A stretch of DNA of 64,000 bases from Prinsepia uniflora (GCA_032719365.1 CM064866.1:71993028-72057027), one strand, 5' to 3'. Positions 11,510-24,776 are shown, counted from the first letter of the stretch. The notes: generated from the letters alone by a model not told the origin. Numbers and translations are program-made.

Positions 11510-14500
11510 TGTCAGGACCTGTCCCAATCCCCCCAGGATTAACGCGGGACGACCCTGATCCCGTCTGACACGAAGTGTCAGACAAGGGAAATTTCCAACC
11601 TTTGCCCTCTCGGGTTATCAGAGTACGCCAGGATCCGGATGAGGTATGTGATATCTCGGTCTCTGCTACAGTCCACATCCGATGTCAACCTGAAAGGCAG
11701 TCAAAACATTTAGAAGTTGTGAGTGGACAAAATAAAGAGTTTATAAAAACATTTCATAAGAACATTTGTACCCTTCACTAAAAAGCATGCATGCATTCAA
11801 AAACCATTTAATCCAAAAGAACCATATGTGGGAGCTAAGCCCAAAACCATAACCGAAAGAACCATAAAGAACCAACCATATGGGCCACTGCCCCAAATCC
11901 ATAAAGATACCAACCATACGGGCCACTGCCCAAATCCATACGGGACTCAGCCCAAACCCTGTACACATTACATATCAAATATCATACATACATATAATTC
12001 ACACAACCAATCCTATTACGGTTTCCGAAGCTACGCGCGTGCTACCCGGGTTCTCAAACCCAAGTCTCTCAGGGTCCAAGGTCATTGTCCGTAGACCAAT
12101 GACCCTCCTTGAGGTTATAATACAAGCCTTCCTGAGAGTAAGGTACCCAACAGGGGCAACTCCACTCAGTGAGTGCTCCGTGACTACTCCGAGGTCCACC
12201 CAGGCCAATGACCCTCCCCGGAGGAGACAAACCAAGTAAAGGAAGGTATATGAATATATATATATATATATAACAAAATCATCCTTAAAACCTTTCAACG
12301 GATTCATGCCCGGTCCCCATGAACCATCATGAATTATAAAAACCGTTCAAGGGTTCATGTCGGTCCCCATAAACCGTCATGAACCATAAAACCTTTCAAG
12401 GGTTCATACCGGTCCCCATAAACCATCATGAACCTGGAAATCCATTAGGGTCCCCGACCCGAAATCATAAACGTAAAGCAATTGGGTCTTGTGCCCGAAC
12501 ACATGACTCAACTGGGCATCGTGTCCGATATCTCAGGGTTAGTCAAGACTCCGATTGTAGTGATGCGTGCAACCATCTATCCAGGACCGCCCTCAATCCT
12601 GGTATGTCGCCGTGAACGAATCAACCGATGCGACCACCGCTAGATGATGGAGCACTCATCACCAATCGATATCCTGAACCGTCCGCACTCCGAAGTCGAG
12701 CCTCCATCGGCTGCCCGGTAACAGATCGTGCATCGTGACCTCTCCGGAAGAAACATATCCTAAACCCAAAACCATAACCGAAAGAACCATAAAGAACCAA
12801 CCATATGGGCCACTGCCCCAAATCCATAAAGATACCAACCATACGGGCCACAGCCCAAATCCATACGGGACTCAGCCCAAAACCTGTACACATCACATAT
12901 CATATATCATACATACATATAATTCACACAACCAATCCTGTTACGGTTTCTGAAGCTACGCACGTGCTACCCGGGGTCTCAAACCCAAGTCTCTCAGGGT
13001 CCAAGGTCAATGTCCGTAGACTAATGACCCTCCCTGAGGTTATAATACAAGCCTTCCTGAGAGTAAGGTACCCAACGGGGGTAACTCCACTCAGTGAGTG
13101 CTCCGTGACTATTCCGAGGTCCACTCAGGCCAACGACCCTTCCCGAAGGAGACAATCCAAGTAAAGGAAGGTATATGAATATATATATATATATATAATG
13201 AAATCATCCTTAAACCTTTCAACGGATTCATGCCTGGTCCCCATGAACCATCATGAATTATAAAAACCTTTCAAGGGTTCATGTCGGTCCTCATAAACCG
13301 TCATGAACGTAAAGTAACTGGGTCTCGTGCCCGAACACATGACTCAACTGGGCATCATGCTCGATATCTCAGGGTCAGTCATGACTCCGATCGTAGTGAT
13401 GCGTGCAACCATCCATACCGCCCTCAATCCTAGTATGTCGCCATGAACGAATCAACCGACGCGACCACCGCTAGATGATGGAGCACTCATCACCGATCGA
13501 TATCCTGAACCGTCAGCACTCTGAAGTCGAGCCTCCAACGGCTGCCCGAAAACAGATCGTGCATCGTGACCTCTTCGGAAGGAACATATCCTAATCCGGA
13601 GGCGAGCGTCGTATCATCGGTCGCCGTGCACATAGCACTCGTCGCGACCACGATTCAGACCTGTATGTCATAAATAGAGCCATATGCCCAAGACAAAACT
13701 AAATGGGCCTCATGCCCAAGTTTATCCTTTTGAAATACAAAACCATTTCATAGAACCCAACAAAGAAAGTACAAACCCGTATCGGCACCGTATAGGGCCA
13801 AAACCTGAAAATACGTGCCAATACGTAACCACACACAAATGCACTCACGGAATCACCAAACAAGTATTAAAACATATAATAAACATTTATGCATGCACCA
13901 ATTTAGAAAACAAGGTCCACTCACAGACCGTCCAAGCTGCCGCTTCGATACGCGTGCCATATGGCTCTCTCGAGCCAATCGTCGTCACTGGGACTCCCAA
14001 ACCTGTCCAAATTGTAATAGAGGGTTACTAACTACTTAAATAACCACTCACTAAAGTCCCGTAATTTTCTGGAATTTTTAACTATTTTTAATCCCGATCC
14101 TAAACCTTCGGACACCCCGAAACCTATCGAAACGATGTCCGATCGACACGAAACTAGTCCAAAAATGTTCGTTACATCGAATAGATGATTTCACATGTTG
14201 GAACCTTCCCCAAAATATGGACCACGCGTCCTCACACGCCTCTTGAAGCTCCTGCGCGTGGTCCTCACGCGCCAAGACACTGTAGCTTCATCTTCAACCT
14301 CTGGCCGGTCTGAACCGGCCGGTTCAGCCCATTCCTTCCCTCATTTTCGGTCCAATCTTCTCCTTTTTGATTCCTATCTTCCTGTTTTGTCATTTCCTAT
14401 CATTTCTAATTATCAAAACTATGTAAAACCATGTAAAACCTATTCATGTACAAAGAACCTCACGGCCCCCTATTTTCGTGGCGACCTCCTAGGGCTAAAC

Positions 14501-15519
14501 AGCCACCATTCACCACGACAATCAGTCCTAAACTCTTCTACAAACCCCCTAAACATCATACTATCGTCCAAAACGATCCATAACATCAAAAACCAAAAGA
14601 TGGGATTTGAAATCCAAACCGTACCTGTTGGGTTCTTCCTCCTCCACGCCGCCGTGGATGGCGGTCCAGGTCTCCTGCAGTCTCCTCACAGTCCTCACAT
14701 CCTTCCTCACATGACAGTAATGATGCTAGGTGATGGTGTGATGTGTGTTGTGTGTTTTGTTCAAGAAATGGAAAATGGAGATATGGAGGGGGGGTGCTTC
14801 GGGTGTGTTTGAAGAAACAGAGTAGATATTTGATCAGATGAGAGAGGGAGATGGGATGGATGGTGGGGATTAAAGGATGGGATGAAATGGAGGGTTAGGA
14901 TTAAGTGGTGGGTGAGGTTTAATTATAAAATAATTAAAATAATAATATTTAATTATGATAGATCCACAAATTAAGGGTTTGGGCCAATGGGATGAGTGAC
15001 ACTTGTCACTCATCCATGGGTCCTACTTAAAATATCTGCCCAATCAGATATTTCCAGGTCATCAATGCCTCGATATACATGCATAGTGAAATTGAACTTC
15101 CGTGAACCATAACTTTCCTGTTCGAAGTCCGATTTCGGCGTGTCGCCTGCCTATGGATTCGTATCATCCCGATCTACGTAACGGTCCTTGGCCCTTGGCC
15201 ATCGGTCGGACCTCCCAAATCAAAAGTCAACTATTTGCCCCTTTTAACCAAAATTACCAAAATACCCCTGAACTTCCAAATATCATAACTTCTTCCTCGA
15301 ATGTCGGAATCGAACGTGCCACCTGTCTATGAACTCGTGACGTTCCAAACTACGTCACAGTCATCGGTCAAAGTCTATTTGATCGCCAGAACAAAAATTC
15401 AACATTTTGCCCACGCCTAGGGGCAAAACGATCATTTTGCATCGTTCGTGCGATTTCGCTCAACTAATCACCGATTAACCTCACTAATCTAATCCTGAAA
15501 TTCGGGACGGGTCGTTACA
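11510..15519 (-). mobile_element. Solo LTR J, enlarged by a tandem duplication
   Basis: It begins TGTCAGGACC (11510) and ends GGGTCGTTACA (15519), an LTR in minus orientation. Flanks GTTCA (11505-11509) and ATTCA (15520-15524) match at 4 of 5 bases. There is no internal region. At 4.01 kb it is longer than its neighbours because of the ~925 bp duplication inside it. Near its 11510 end, 9 bases (GTCTGACAC) pair with GTGTCAGAC around a 3-base loop. Its clamp arms are at 11718-11728 and 13915-13926. Open frames of up to 205 codons inside it look like no protein. Confidence 0.85.
11840..13597 (+). repeat. ~925 bp tandem duplication inside LTR J
   Basis: Unit 1 starts at 11840 and unit 2 at 12765 (both CCCAAAACCATAACC). 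The 925-base offset holds to at least 12241/13166. Unit 2 lacks about 94 bases that unit 1 has near 12385-12475. Both units carry the AT dinucleotide run and the same clusters of short repeats. Scattered substitutions separate the units, so the duplication is not very recent. Confidence 0.9.
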
Positions 15520-17127
15520 ATTCAGATAAATGGTATTGATGTGATGGACTGTTATGTCTGTGATGTATTATTACCTCAAGTTTAAGTTGATATGTTGATT
15601 AATGGGTGTTTTCTAGTTAAATACTTTTCGAGTATTATACGTATTTCGAGGTTGTGATTATCTCGTGTTCCACGGAGTTTATAACTTATATGCATGCACA
15701 AGTTTCTAAAATGGAGGGTAAATTGTATATTTTCTAAAATATGTTTTTTAAAGTTTATTTTTCCGTCCACTCACATTTGCTATGGTTTTACTTGCCCCCC
15801 CAAGCCGTGGCATGAAGACGGAGACTTGTTAGAAGCAGAGGCATAAACGTGTTTTGGTGTATTTAGTGTAACAGTTCTGTATATATGTTTCGTACTATGA
15901 ACTTTTGCTCTGTATATGTGTTACAAGTATGTATCCTTGGCTTGGCAGTTGACTGTTTCATGATTATTATAAACCTTGTTAAGGTTGTTTTCCTCGTTTT
16001 GTATGGTAACTGTCAAACTGGAGTAGGATCCCTCAGATTTGTCTAGTTGTATCGGAAATGGTCCTGTTAGTCTGGGTGCAAGAAACGCTGTTGGACAGCT
16101 TGGGAAACCATGGCCGAAGCATGAAGGTATGCTTTCCTAGTCTTTAGTATGTTTCATGTTGTTTTGTGTACATAGACCTATTTCTGGTCTCAAAACGATC
16201 CAATTCGATGTAAAGAACGTAAGAATTGGATGTGAAACCACGAAGAAACAAGTGGGTCGAGTTCGAGGGTTGGTGACCCGAGTTGCAAGAACCGGGTCGA
16301 CTCGGTTCCAAGTTGAAGGCAACTTGTGACGCACTTGAAGCCCACACACAATGAGCTCCAGCGGCACGTGACAACGCGTCCAGCTGAGTTTGAGGATGTC
16401 GTCAACATGAAAGTTGTTCCTTATGGCGTTATCAGTTTGATGGTATATTTTATGAGTTAATTAGACTTCGTTTGAGTACCGTTTTCGACTTCTATTGTTT
16501 TACGTTAATGTTGAAAAGATGCCTCTAATTTTGGAAAATTTTGGGAGTTTGGCCTGGGGCTTTGTTGATCTTAATGAGCTTTATTAGTGAATTATGATGG
16601 TTAGTGTTATGGAAGTTATAAGGATTTTTCCATATAAGATATGGGTGTTAAAATGATTTGTTGTTGCTAAGGTTAATTATGCTTAGCAAACTTATAAACT
16701 TGTGGTGTTCCATATTTGATGGTCCTATTAGGTTTGGCATTAATTGTGGATTTATTCTTAAGTTTCTTATGTTCGGTATTTGTTCATATGATTACTTAGA
16801 CATAAGTTAATCATAATGGTTATACTTGGTAATTAATGATGAAGTTAAACTATGAAAAATAAAAAGAGATATTATGAATTTTTCGAGAATTTTGATGATA
16901 TTAACTACATAAATTACAATACGGCTACAATATATATCTTGTAATATAGTTTTGGCAATATAAGGAAATTAAGTGGTTATGTATTACAATTCGTGGTCTT
17001 TTTAGTTTAGCTTAATAACTCATACTGTAACTGTGATAAATATAGCATTGAATATAACCGAATTAGTATCTTCCACTACTTATCAGGGTAAGTGTGTTAG
17101 ACGTGGGCGATACCCCGTATGAGGTGG

Positions 17128-18524
17128 ACCAGCTAACGTGAGCGTTGATTGCTTAATTAGTGTTGACTTTTGCTTTGACCAGCGCTTGGGGGCACGTGGG
17201 CATAAATTTCGAGATTGGACCAGTGTCATTTTAAAGTTTTTGACGATCCGGATCCAATGGTAGCGGTTTTGGGTCAATAGAAGATCGTTAAATTGGTCAA
17301 ATCTAGGTTTAAAGCCTCAGGAAACTTTTTCGGGACGTGTTCCCGAGTTGGGACTATTCATGAGTCATATGTTTGAACTTATAGAGTCTGTTAGTGACCT
17401 TTGGGTGTGACACCTGTCAGATCTGGCAGTGCCATGTGTCAGCAGTCTACTGGTTCACGTCAATGACATGTTAGGGACACGTCACAACACCTAATTGGGC
17501 CACGTCACTAGCATGTCAGTGCTAACTGGGCATTGACATGTTAGTGCTAATTGGGCACTAACATGTGACTCGTGTCACTCTGCTACTGGTGCACCTCTAA
17601 CACCTGTTAGATGATGACATCACCTGATGACATCATCGTCTTCAACCTCCATTCGGGTCGACCCTATTCACTGTAATGAGTCACCTAGACCCCCGACCCG
17701 ACCCGATCCTAAAACCTTCGTTTCTAACCCGTTTTTGATCTCGTTTCTTCCTACACGATAGTCTGATCCCCAGTAATTGATCTAACCAATCAAAACATGA
17801 AAAACGAGTTGGAAATCAAACCTTAAGTCGATGAACAGTGGCTGGAAATTTCAAACTGGTTTTTCGGCCAACTCCGGTCACCTGCTTCCTCAAAACCAGT
17901 CCCTACTGAGTTTTCTGGGTCCCTAGAACATCATAAAATCCACAAAAACAGTCAACACATGTCGAATCACGATTTTCCATTTTTTAGTTTAAAAATGGGT
18001 TACGGGTTTTTCGGGTTTACCTTCCCCGCCGTGATCCCCACCGACCACTCAGCCTCTTCGTCCATCTCAGTCCTTCATTCTCAGTCTCTCAGTACTCACA
18101 GAAGAGGATGATAGGTATGGTGGTGTGGCTTGTACGGGTTTGGGTGTTTGGGAGGGGTTTTCGGGTTAAGGGAACAAAGGAGATGAAAATGAGATAAATC
18201 CCAAATGTTTGGGTTTTGGGTTAATTAGATGGGGGACATGTGTCACTCACTGATTGGTCCACCCAGATTTCCTACCCAATCCAAATTTGCCAATTGTCAA
18301 CAACTCTTAGTTTGTGTGAATAGTACCATTTTTTTCGTTCTAGACCCGTAACTTTCTTGTGAACGTCCAAATTCGACGTGTCGTCTGTCTACGGACATGT
18401 AGCATCCCAATCTACCTAACGGTCCTCGGTCCTTGTACATTTGACCTTCCGGGTCAAAAGTCAACTTTTTACCCATTCTCAAGGGTAAAATAGTAATCTT
18501 ATAAATTCAGAACGGGTCTTTACA
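17128..18524 (-). mobile_element. LTR fragment L with an inverted left block
   Basis: It ends GGTCTTTACA at 18524, an LTR terminus in minus orientation. GGTGG lies on both sides (17123-17127 and 18525-18529), a perfect 5-base duplication. Yet the left end (ACCAGC) is not an LTR terminus. The block 17150-17370 matches the reverse complement of window positions 1-240, while 17400-18524 matches 250-1448 in direct orientation. Part of L is therefore inverted relative to the rest. Confidence 0.65.
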
Positions 18525-19109
18525 GGTGGATGCTGGGGAGTACTCAGACTTGAGACCCCCAATGGCACGCGTAGCCTTAGCATCGTGACATTATTAAACA
18601 TCAGGGATGTCGAGGATTTGATATACAGTGTATTATTGTTTTACCAGTTCAGATATATATTGGTCTATATTGCTATATGATTCGATTTCCATTTCTTACG
18701 TTCTGAATGCATGCATGTTTGAAAACGGAGGGGAAAACCTTTATTTGTTTCCTTAAATCGTTTTGGAAATATGTTAATTTTTTGTCCACTCACTCTTTAA
18801 ATGTTTTCTTACCCCTCCAGGACGTGACACTGAGGCAGAGGCTGAGCCAGAGACCGAGACATAGATACCTATCGTTGTGCACCTATAAACCCTTTTTGGT
18901 TATGTTGAGTACTGTTTTGTAAACTGACATATGTGCTCATTTTGTTTCGAATACTTATCCCTGGTGTGGCAATGTAGAACTTGAACTGGTTTTATTTGTT
19001 AAATTTTAATTCCGTTAAGGGCATTTTCGACACTCTAGGGTAATTGTTAGACTGGAGCAGCACACATCCCAGGGTCATCCTCGGGGGACCGGGATGGGTC
19101 CTGTTAGCT

Positions 19110-19121
19110 TGGTATCAAAGC
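19110..19121 (+). other. Primer binding site of element D
   Basis: TGGTATCAAAGC follows the LTR by three bases. It is complementary to the 3' end of initiator tRNA-Met except for one base, where the usual site reads TCAGAGC. Element C shares the variant. Confidence 0.85.
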
Positions 19122-19196
19122 ACTAGGATAACGTTCTGTACTTTGTACATTGGCGCTTCATATGTCATACTAATCTATGCCTCATAACAGTTAGAT

Positions 19197-20215
19197 ATGT
19201 CTTCGCGACACGAGCCTTATGCATGGATTGAGGATGAGGTAGTTAATGATTTGGGGAGTGCCAATATCAAGAGAGCTCAAAGTCTGATAACTATTACGTT
19301 TAGTGAGGGAGCCGACCCTAAGGCAGCTCATCAATGGATCACTCGACTAGAGCGGGTCTTCGCAGTGATTTATTGTCCTCTAGAGGAGCGAGTTCTGTTA
19401 GCCACATTTTTGTTGGATGATGGGGCTTACCAGTGGTGGTATGAACTGGAGATGTCAAGCTAGAGTGTCAATACTATGACCTGGGAGGTCTTCAGGGAGC
19501 GATTCTTGGATTAGTACTACCCACGATCTTTTTTGGGATGCCCAAGAAACTGAGTTTCTGCAGCTGCAGTAAGGTAGCAAGACTGTGGCGGAGTACGAGC
19601 AAAGTTTTCAGATGTTGTCCCTCTTTGCTTCTACATTTTTTAGTACTGAGGCGGAAAAGTGTGGCTGCTTCGAGTTGGGACTACGAGGGGAGATTCATGC
19701 CATAGTGATGACATGATCTTATACTACTCTAAGAGAGTTGACAAATGCAATAGTGAGGGTAGAAGCTAGTCTAACGACTCAGCAGCAGATTTCTGGAGAT
19801 GGATGACGCTGGGAGCGTTCACACCTTGGACTTTTGAGCCATAGGGGTTCGAAGAGAGGCCATTATGGAGGAGCTTCGTCATCTTCAAGAAGAGGATGGT
19901 TCAGCAGGTATGAGAGTTCTCAGAGATACGATTTCAAGCCACAACAGACTACTCAGGCTAGTGGTACGTTAGTGGGATCCACAGATAGGCCGAGGATGTT
20001 GACTTGCTTTGCTTGTGGAGGATCTGGACACTTTGCTAGGGAGTGCCCGTTGTTGGCTGGTGGCAATGGAGCTAGTCAGAGTTTGGAAACGTCGGGACCA
20101 AATGCAGCCAAGACATCGGATGCTACCGGTGATAGAGGACATAGAGGAGCTAGAGGCAGTTACCGAGTATTTGCAGCTACCAGGCAGGAGGTCAGGGCAG
20201 CTCCGGGAGTTGTGA
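19197..20215 (+). pseudogene. gag of element D, decayed
   Basis: The ATG at 19197 begins an 88-codon frame with the chromovirus gag core: ITRLERVFAVIYCP, LLATFLLDDGAYQWWYELEM. A TAG follows, then more stops and frameshifts. The frame recovers at 19834, reading through an SRRG-rich stretch to the zinc knuckle CFACGGSGHFAREC (C-X2-C-X4-H-X4-C, near 20010-20050). In an active element gag packages the RNA in cytoplasmic particles. Confidence 0.85.
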
Positions 20216-20572
20216 CAGGTACGCTTAATTTTTCTGATGTTGTTGTACGTGTTTTGATGGACCCTAGAGCCACACATTCTTTCATTTCACGGAGTTGAGC
20301 ATGTTTGTTGGATAGAGAGGTGTTTGCACTTGAGTGTGATATGGGTGTGGGTACACCGACTGAGGATATTTACGTAGTGAACCAAGTGTTGAGGGATTGC
20401 CCTATGAGGGTAGGAGAGGTGGACTTGGTTGCTAATCTGATAATTTTGGATTTGCATGACTTTGACTTCATACTTGGAATGGATTGGTTGTCAGAGCATT
20501 ATTCTATTGTTGAGTACTACAATAAGCGGGTGACCATTCGGAGTCCAAGGTTACTTTAAGTGACTTTCTAGG
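20216..20572 (+). pseudogene. Aspartic protease of element D, decayed
   Basis: The active-site motif is MDPRATHSFIS, where neighbours have D-P-G-A or D-A-G-A, so the Gly after the catalytic Asp is changed. A TGA follows shortly after (20296-20298). A second frame (20305-20559) continues to the family hallmark DFDFILGMDWLSEH. Two more stops follow before reverse transcriptase. Confidence 0.8.
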
Positions 20573-21740
20573 GAGATCTGAGAAGTTCGCCATCTGGAGT
20601 GATTTTGGCTCTTATAGCTAACAATCTACTAAGGAAGGGTTGTTAAGGTTACTTGGCTCTCATAATGGATACGCGTGATACCCCGTTGAGGGCAGAAGAC
20701 ATACTAGTGGTGCAGTAATTTTCAAACGTGTTTCCAGAGGATTTACCCGGATTACCACCGCACCGGGAGATTGAGTTCACAATCGAACTACTACTAGGGA
20801 CACGACTGGTATATCTGGCGCCGTATCGTATGACACCGACTGAGTTGAGAGAATTAAAGGTTCAATTATAGAAGTTGGTGGATTTGGGATTCATCCAATC
20901 TAGTGTTTCACCGTGGGGAGCTCTGGTGTTGTTTGTAAGGAAAAAGGATGGTAACTTGCGATTGTGCGTGGATTACCAACAACTCAACAAATTAACGGTG
21001 ATAAATAAGTATCCCTTACCTAGGATAGATGATTTTTTCGATTAGCTAAGAGGGCTAAGTACTTTTCGAAGATTGATCTTCGATCGGGATACCATCAGCT
21101 GAAGATTGCTGAGGAGAACGTTCCGAAGACTATTTTTCGAACGAGGTATGTGCATTATGAGTTCTTGTTAATGTCATTTGGATTGACGAATGCACCAGCC
21201 GTATTCATGGATTTGATGAACTAAGTGTTTAGGTCATACCTAGATAGGTTTTTGATTGTATTCATTGACGACATCCTGGTTTACTCAAGGAGTGCCAGAG
21301 CACACAAGAAACATCTGAGGCTGGTATTGAACAGGTTGAGGAGGAACTAGTTGTTCGCTAAGCTATAGTATTGGTTTTTTGGGTCATGCGATCTCAGTGG
21401 AGGGGATTAGTGTAGACACCCAAAAGACGAAAGTTGTAACCACCTGGGAGAGACCGAAGACAGTTACTGAGGTTCGAAGTTTCATAGGGCTGGAAGGTTA
21501 CTACAGATGATTTGTAGAGGGTTTCTCTACCGTGGCAGCTCCATTGACCCGATTGACTAGAAAAAAGGTTAAGTTTTTTTGGGATGAACATTGTGAACAG
21601 AGTTTCCAAGAGTTGAAGAGAAGATTGACTACTGAGCTAGTTCTAGGCTTTCTAGATGATAGTGGGGAGTTTGAGGTGTATAGAAATGCATCATTGCAAG
21701 TAACATGCGAGAGTTATTGCTTACGCATCTCGACAGTTAA
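20573..21740 (+). pseudogene. Reverse transcriptase and RNase H start of element D, decayed
   Basis: Recognisable pieces are SPWGALVLFVRKKDG and RLCVDY near 20910-20970, then IDLRSGYHQLKI near 21075-21110. The catalytic FIDDILVYS is at 21259-21285, and the thumb and RNase H border (GFLG-like) near 21375. Stops and frameshifts occur in every part. The reading stops at the GTTAA target site (21736-21740) where LTR M is inserted, and resumes at 24782. Confidence 0.8.
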
Positions 21741-24700
21741 TGTCAGGGCCCACCCCTAATCCTCCAGGATTAAGGGTTAAACCCCGATCCCGTCTGACTT
21801 GCGTATAACACAAGGGCCAAACTGATGTCTAACCTCCGTGTGACACGTAAATCGGACAAGGGAGTTCCGACCCGACAATCCAGAAACTTCCGAACTTCCC
21901 AAAGTGCGCAGAGTCTACTGTGGAGCGTACGTATGATGTCTCCGTCTCTCTCGCCCAACAGCCCGCACCGCAACAACCTGGAGGGTATCGAAAACACGAA
22001 AAGACTGTGAGTGGACAAAAATAAAGTATAAGTTTAAAAACATTTATCAGAAAACACATACATTTATACCCTCCGTTTAAAAAACCAATGCATGCATATG
22101 AATTTCATATCATAATCCATGTACGCAAAACAAACACATTTTTCTTTTTCTCAAATCCCGGGCCTCCGCCCAAAACTATCAAAACCCCTTTCATCCGGGC
22201 CACTGCCCAAAACCTCATAAAACCATTATCATCAATTCTCAGTGCAATCCAAAACACATTTGAAACCACATGTCCATCCATCGAACCTGCTGGATCCTAT
22301 CCGAGTCTTTAAACTCCCGAGTCTTTAAACTCAATAACCAGACCTCAATAATCCGAGTCTTTAAACTCAATAGGCCTACGGGGGAAATATCAATATATCT
22401 GAGTCTTTAAACTCCCGAGTCTTTAAACTCAATCCGGGCCCGTCCCCCGTCAAATCAATATCCGGGTCTTTAAACCCAATAACCAGATCCAACAAACCCA
22501 ATCCAAAACCATTTGAAAACCATTTTCCACTTCCATATCCAAACCCGAATCCGAAACCACTGGTCTGACGCCCTTCTGGCATCCAGAACCGTCATTCCGA
22601 ATCCAGACCCAGAATCATATCCATCTCATTCCAAGATCCGAGTCCTCAACCATCATTCCGTAAGCTAGCATCCGGGATAACCATTCCGAACCCAAACCTG
22701 AAATTCCATGTCAAGTCCTGAATCGAATCCCGAATCGTCATCCGGAATTCCGATTCCAAACCCGAAACCACATTCCCGAAAACCACTTTTGAACTGGGCC
22801 TCAAGCCCGAAAACACTTTTCAAAATCCTTTTCCTTTCTTTGAAAATCAAATCATATTTCAAATCCCGAAATCAATCATTAAAACCAAGTTCAAATCACG
22901 ATAGTTCGCAAAACCTCGTAAAACGTGGAAACCGTCATTTCCTCGAAAAACGTGCAAAACCGTAAACCATCACAATCATAAATCAAATCATAGAATCACG
23001 TATAGAAAACATATAAAAACATATATGCATGCATCAAGATTTAGAAAGAAAAGTCCACTCACAGACCATTTCAGCATCGCCTCGATACGCGCGCACTTAC
23101 GCCGTCCCCGGCCCTTCGCTATCCTCGGTTTTCCCGAACCTGTCCAAATCCCAATTTAAGGTCACTAACTACTTCACGATACTCATACTAAAGCCCCATA
23201 ATTTTCCCATATTTTTAACTATTTTTAGTCGAGGCCTAACACCTTCGGATAGTCAGAAACATATCGAGCCGATGTCCGATTGACTCAAAACCAACGCTAA
23301 AATGTTCGTTACATCGAATACTTTATAAGTCATGTTGGACACTTCCCCAAACTACCCTTCACGCACCCCCACGCGCGTCTAGAAGCTCCTGCGCGTGAAA
23401 CTCACGCGCGTGAACAGTGTCACCAGCAACCTCTGGTCGACCCGGTTCAAACCGGTCTCTGCAACTCGAACTGGCGTGGCCGGTTCTCCGCCGTCCCGCC
23501 ACCAATTCTGCTCCTCTCTCCACCATCCTCATCGTCCAATCCTCAACAACCCATTCCCCTCACTCAGAAACCTCAACACAGCCCCTAGATCAACGTCCCC
23601 AAGCTCGAAATACACCCGATCAATCCCCTGTTCTTCCTCCCGGCCAACCAGCCACTCCCCCGTCACGGTGGCTATCTTAAACTCTTCCTAGGACCTCCCT
23701 GAGCCTCACCCAACTCACCAAATCTCTCGACTCACACTCAAAACTCACGACTTCCCGTTTGAAATTCACGGCCAAAACAGAGTAATTGAAAAAGGATGAG
23801 GAATTACCTGTGCTCTGGCCGCCGCCGTGAGCTCCACCGTGGCAACACAACTCCTCTAAGTCTCCTTCGTTCTCTGGACACCTCCACCAGCTTCGATTAA
23901 TCGAACACGGCAGCACCACCATCCAAAACTCCTCACCTCTTCTCTGTTTCCTCTGGTTTTCCCGTAGCTCACAACACACACACACACGACCACTGCACCT
24001 TTCAACCTTCTCACTAGCTCTTTTTGATCTCTCGTCACTCACTCCCTCACTAGAACACACCAGCACCCACGGCCACCGTCCAATTTTCCCCCAATCTCCC
24101 TCTCTGTTTTCTGTTCTTCTCTGGTTCGAACACACACACGGGCACACACTGCATGGTTTTGAACACACTCGTGCACTCACTAGAACCCTCTAGCCAAGCC
24201 CCACGTGTCACAAAACTCTCAAGCCTCACACAAAATCTCCTCTCTGCCCTGGACAAGTGTCCAAATCCGGTTGCACCAGCTCAACAGCCAAAAAGACCAA
24301 ACTGCCCCTCTTGATCCCAAAATTACAATTTTGCCACTACCTTTCTAGACCCGTATCTCACTCATCCTAACTCCGATGAACATGTGCCGCCTGTCGTTGA
24401 ATTCAGGACGACGAGATCTACCTAACAGTCCTCGGTCAACGTACAAAATCCTGTTCGTACGAAAAGTCAACTTTTCCCTCTATTTTCCCCAAATTACGAA
24501 AGTTCCCTCAACCTTCCGATCATCATAACTTCCTCCTCGGATGTCGGAATCGGGCGTGTCACCTGTCTGTGGATTCGTGACGTCCTAAACTACGTCATGG
24601 TCATCGGTCAATACCTAATTGACCGCCCAAACTAAAAGTCAACTATTTGTCCGAACCAAGGGCAAAATCGTCATTCTTCCCTAACGAACCTATTTTCACC

Positions 24701-24776
24701 AACTAACCACCGATGAAACTCACTAATCTCATCTTAAACACGGTCTTAACCCTAATTCCCAGGACAGGTCGTTACA
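21741..24776 (-). mobile_element. Solo LTR M
   Basis: It runs from TGTCAGGGCCC to GGTCGTTACA and is 3036 bp long. GTTAA is found on both sides (21736-21740 and 24777-24781), a perfect target duplication. It splits the RNase H coding region of element D, and the RNase H sequence continues on the far side. Inverted arms CTGTGAGTGGAC (22015-22026) and GTCCACTCACAG (23053-23064) are perfect 12-mers. There is an acceptor-like CCCTCCAG next to the first. The long frames at 23395-24256 lie in its GC-rich part and are not genes. Confidence 0.92.
22300..22480 (-). repeat. GAGTCTTTAAACTC minisatellite in LTR M
   Basis: Six copies of a unit based on CCGAGTCTTTAAACTC, two pairs of them tandem, the last as CCGGGTCTTTAAACCC. 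The unit is an imperfect palindrome around TTTAAA. The same array is found in LTRs A and B. Confidence 0.9.

Larger units (their letters stand above)
9284..16069 (+). mobile_element. Solo LTR I with nested LTR J
   Basis: It runs from TGTAACGACCC at 9284 to GGTCCTGTTA at 16069. Flanks GTCTA (9279-9283) and GTCTG (16070-16074) match at 4 of 5 bases. No primer binding site follows, so this is a solo LTR left by LTR-LTR recombination. After removing LTR J and its target duplication it is about 2.77 kb. Its clamp arms are TATGAGTGGAC (10615-10625) and GTCCACTCACAT (15765-15776). The GTGAGT donor motif is changed to ATGAGT here. Confidence 0.8.
8645..19106 (+). mobile_element. 5' LTR of element D (LTR K), split by two insertions
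   Basis: It starts TGTAACG (8645) and ends CCTGTTA (19106), where CA would be usual, directly before the primer binding site. Its own sequence is 8645-9283, then 16075-17127, then 18530-19106. LTR I fills the first gap and fragment L the second. The third part holds GTCCACTCAC (18784) and the acceptor-like ACCCCTCCAG (ends 18820). The five bases before it are CATGG. Confidence 0.8.

Noticed and set aside
11828..13164. Paired similar frames of about 90-119 codons
   Set aside because: They are the two copies of the 925 bp LTR duplication, not a gene family.
14195..14812. 205-codon open frame
   Set aside because: It lies in the promoter-side half of solo LTR J, has no family resemblance, and similar frames (23677-24180, 31571-31961, 32005-32496, 39048-39466) occur at equivalent places in other LTRs because these parts are GC-rich.
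22300..22480. Regularly spaced short repeats resembling a CRISPR array
   Set aside because: The units are 16 bases and often directly abut, the spacers are not unique sequences of fixed length, and the array lies in a plant retrotransposon LTR.
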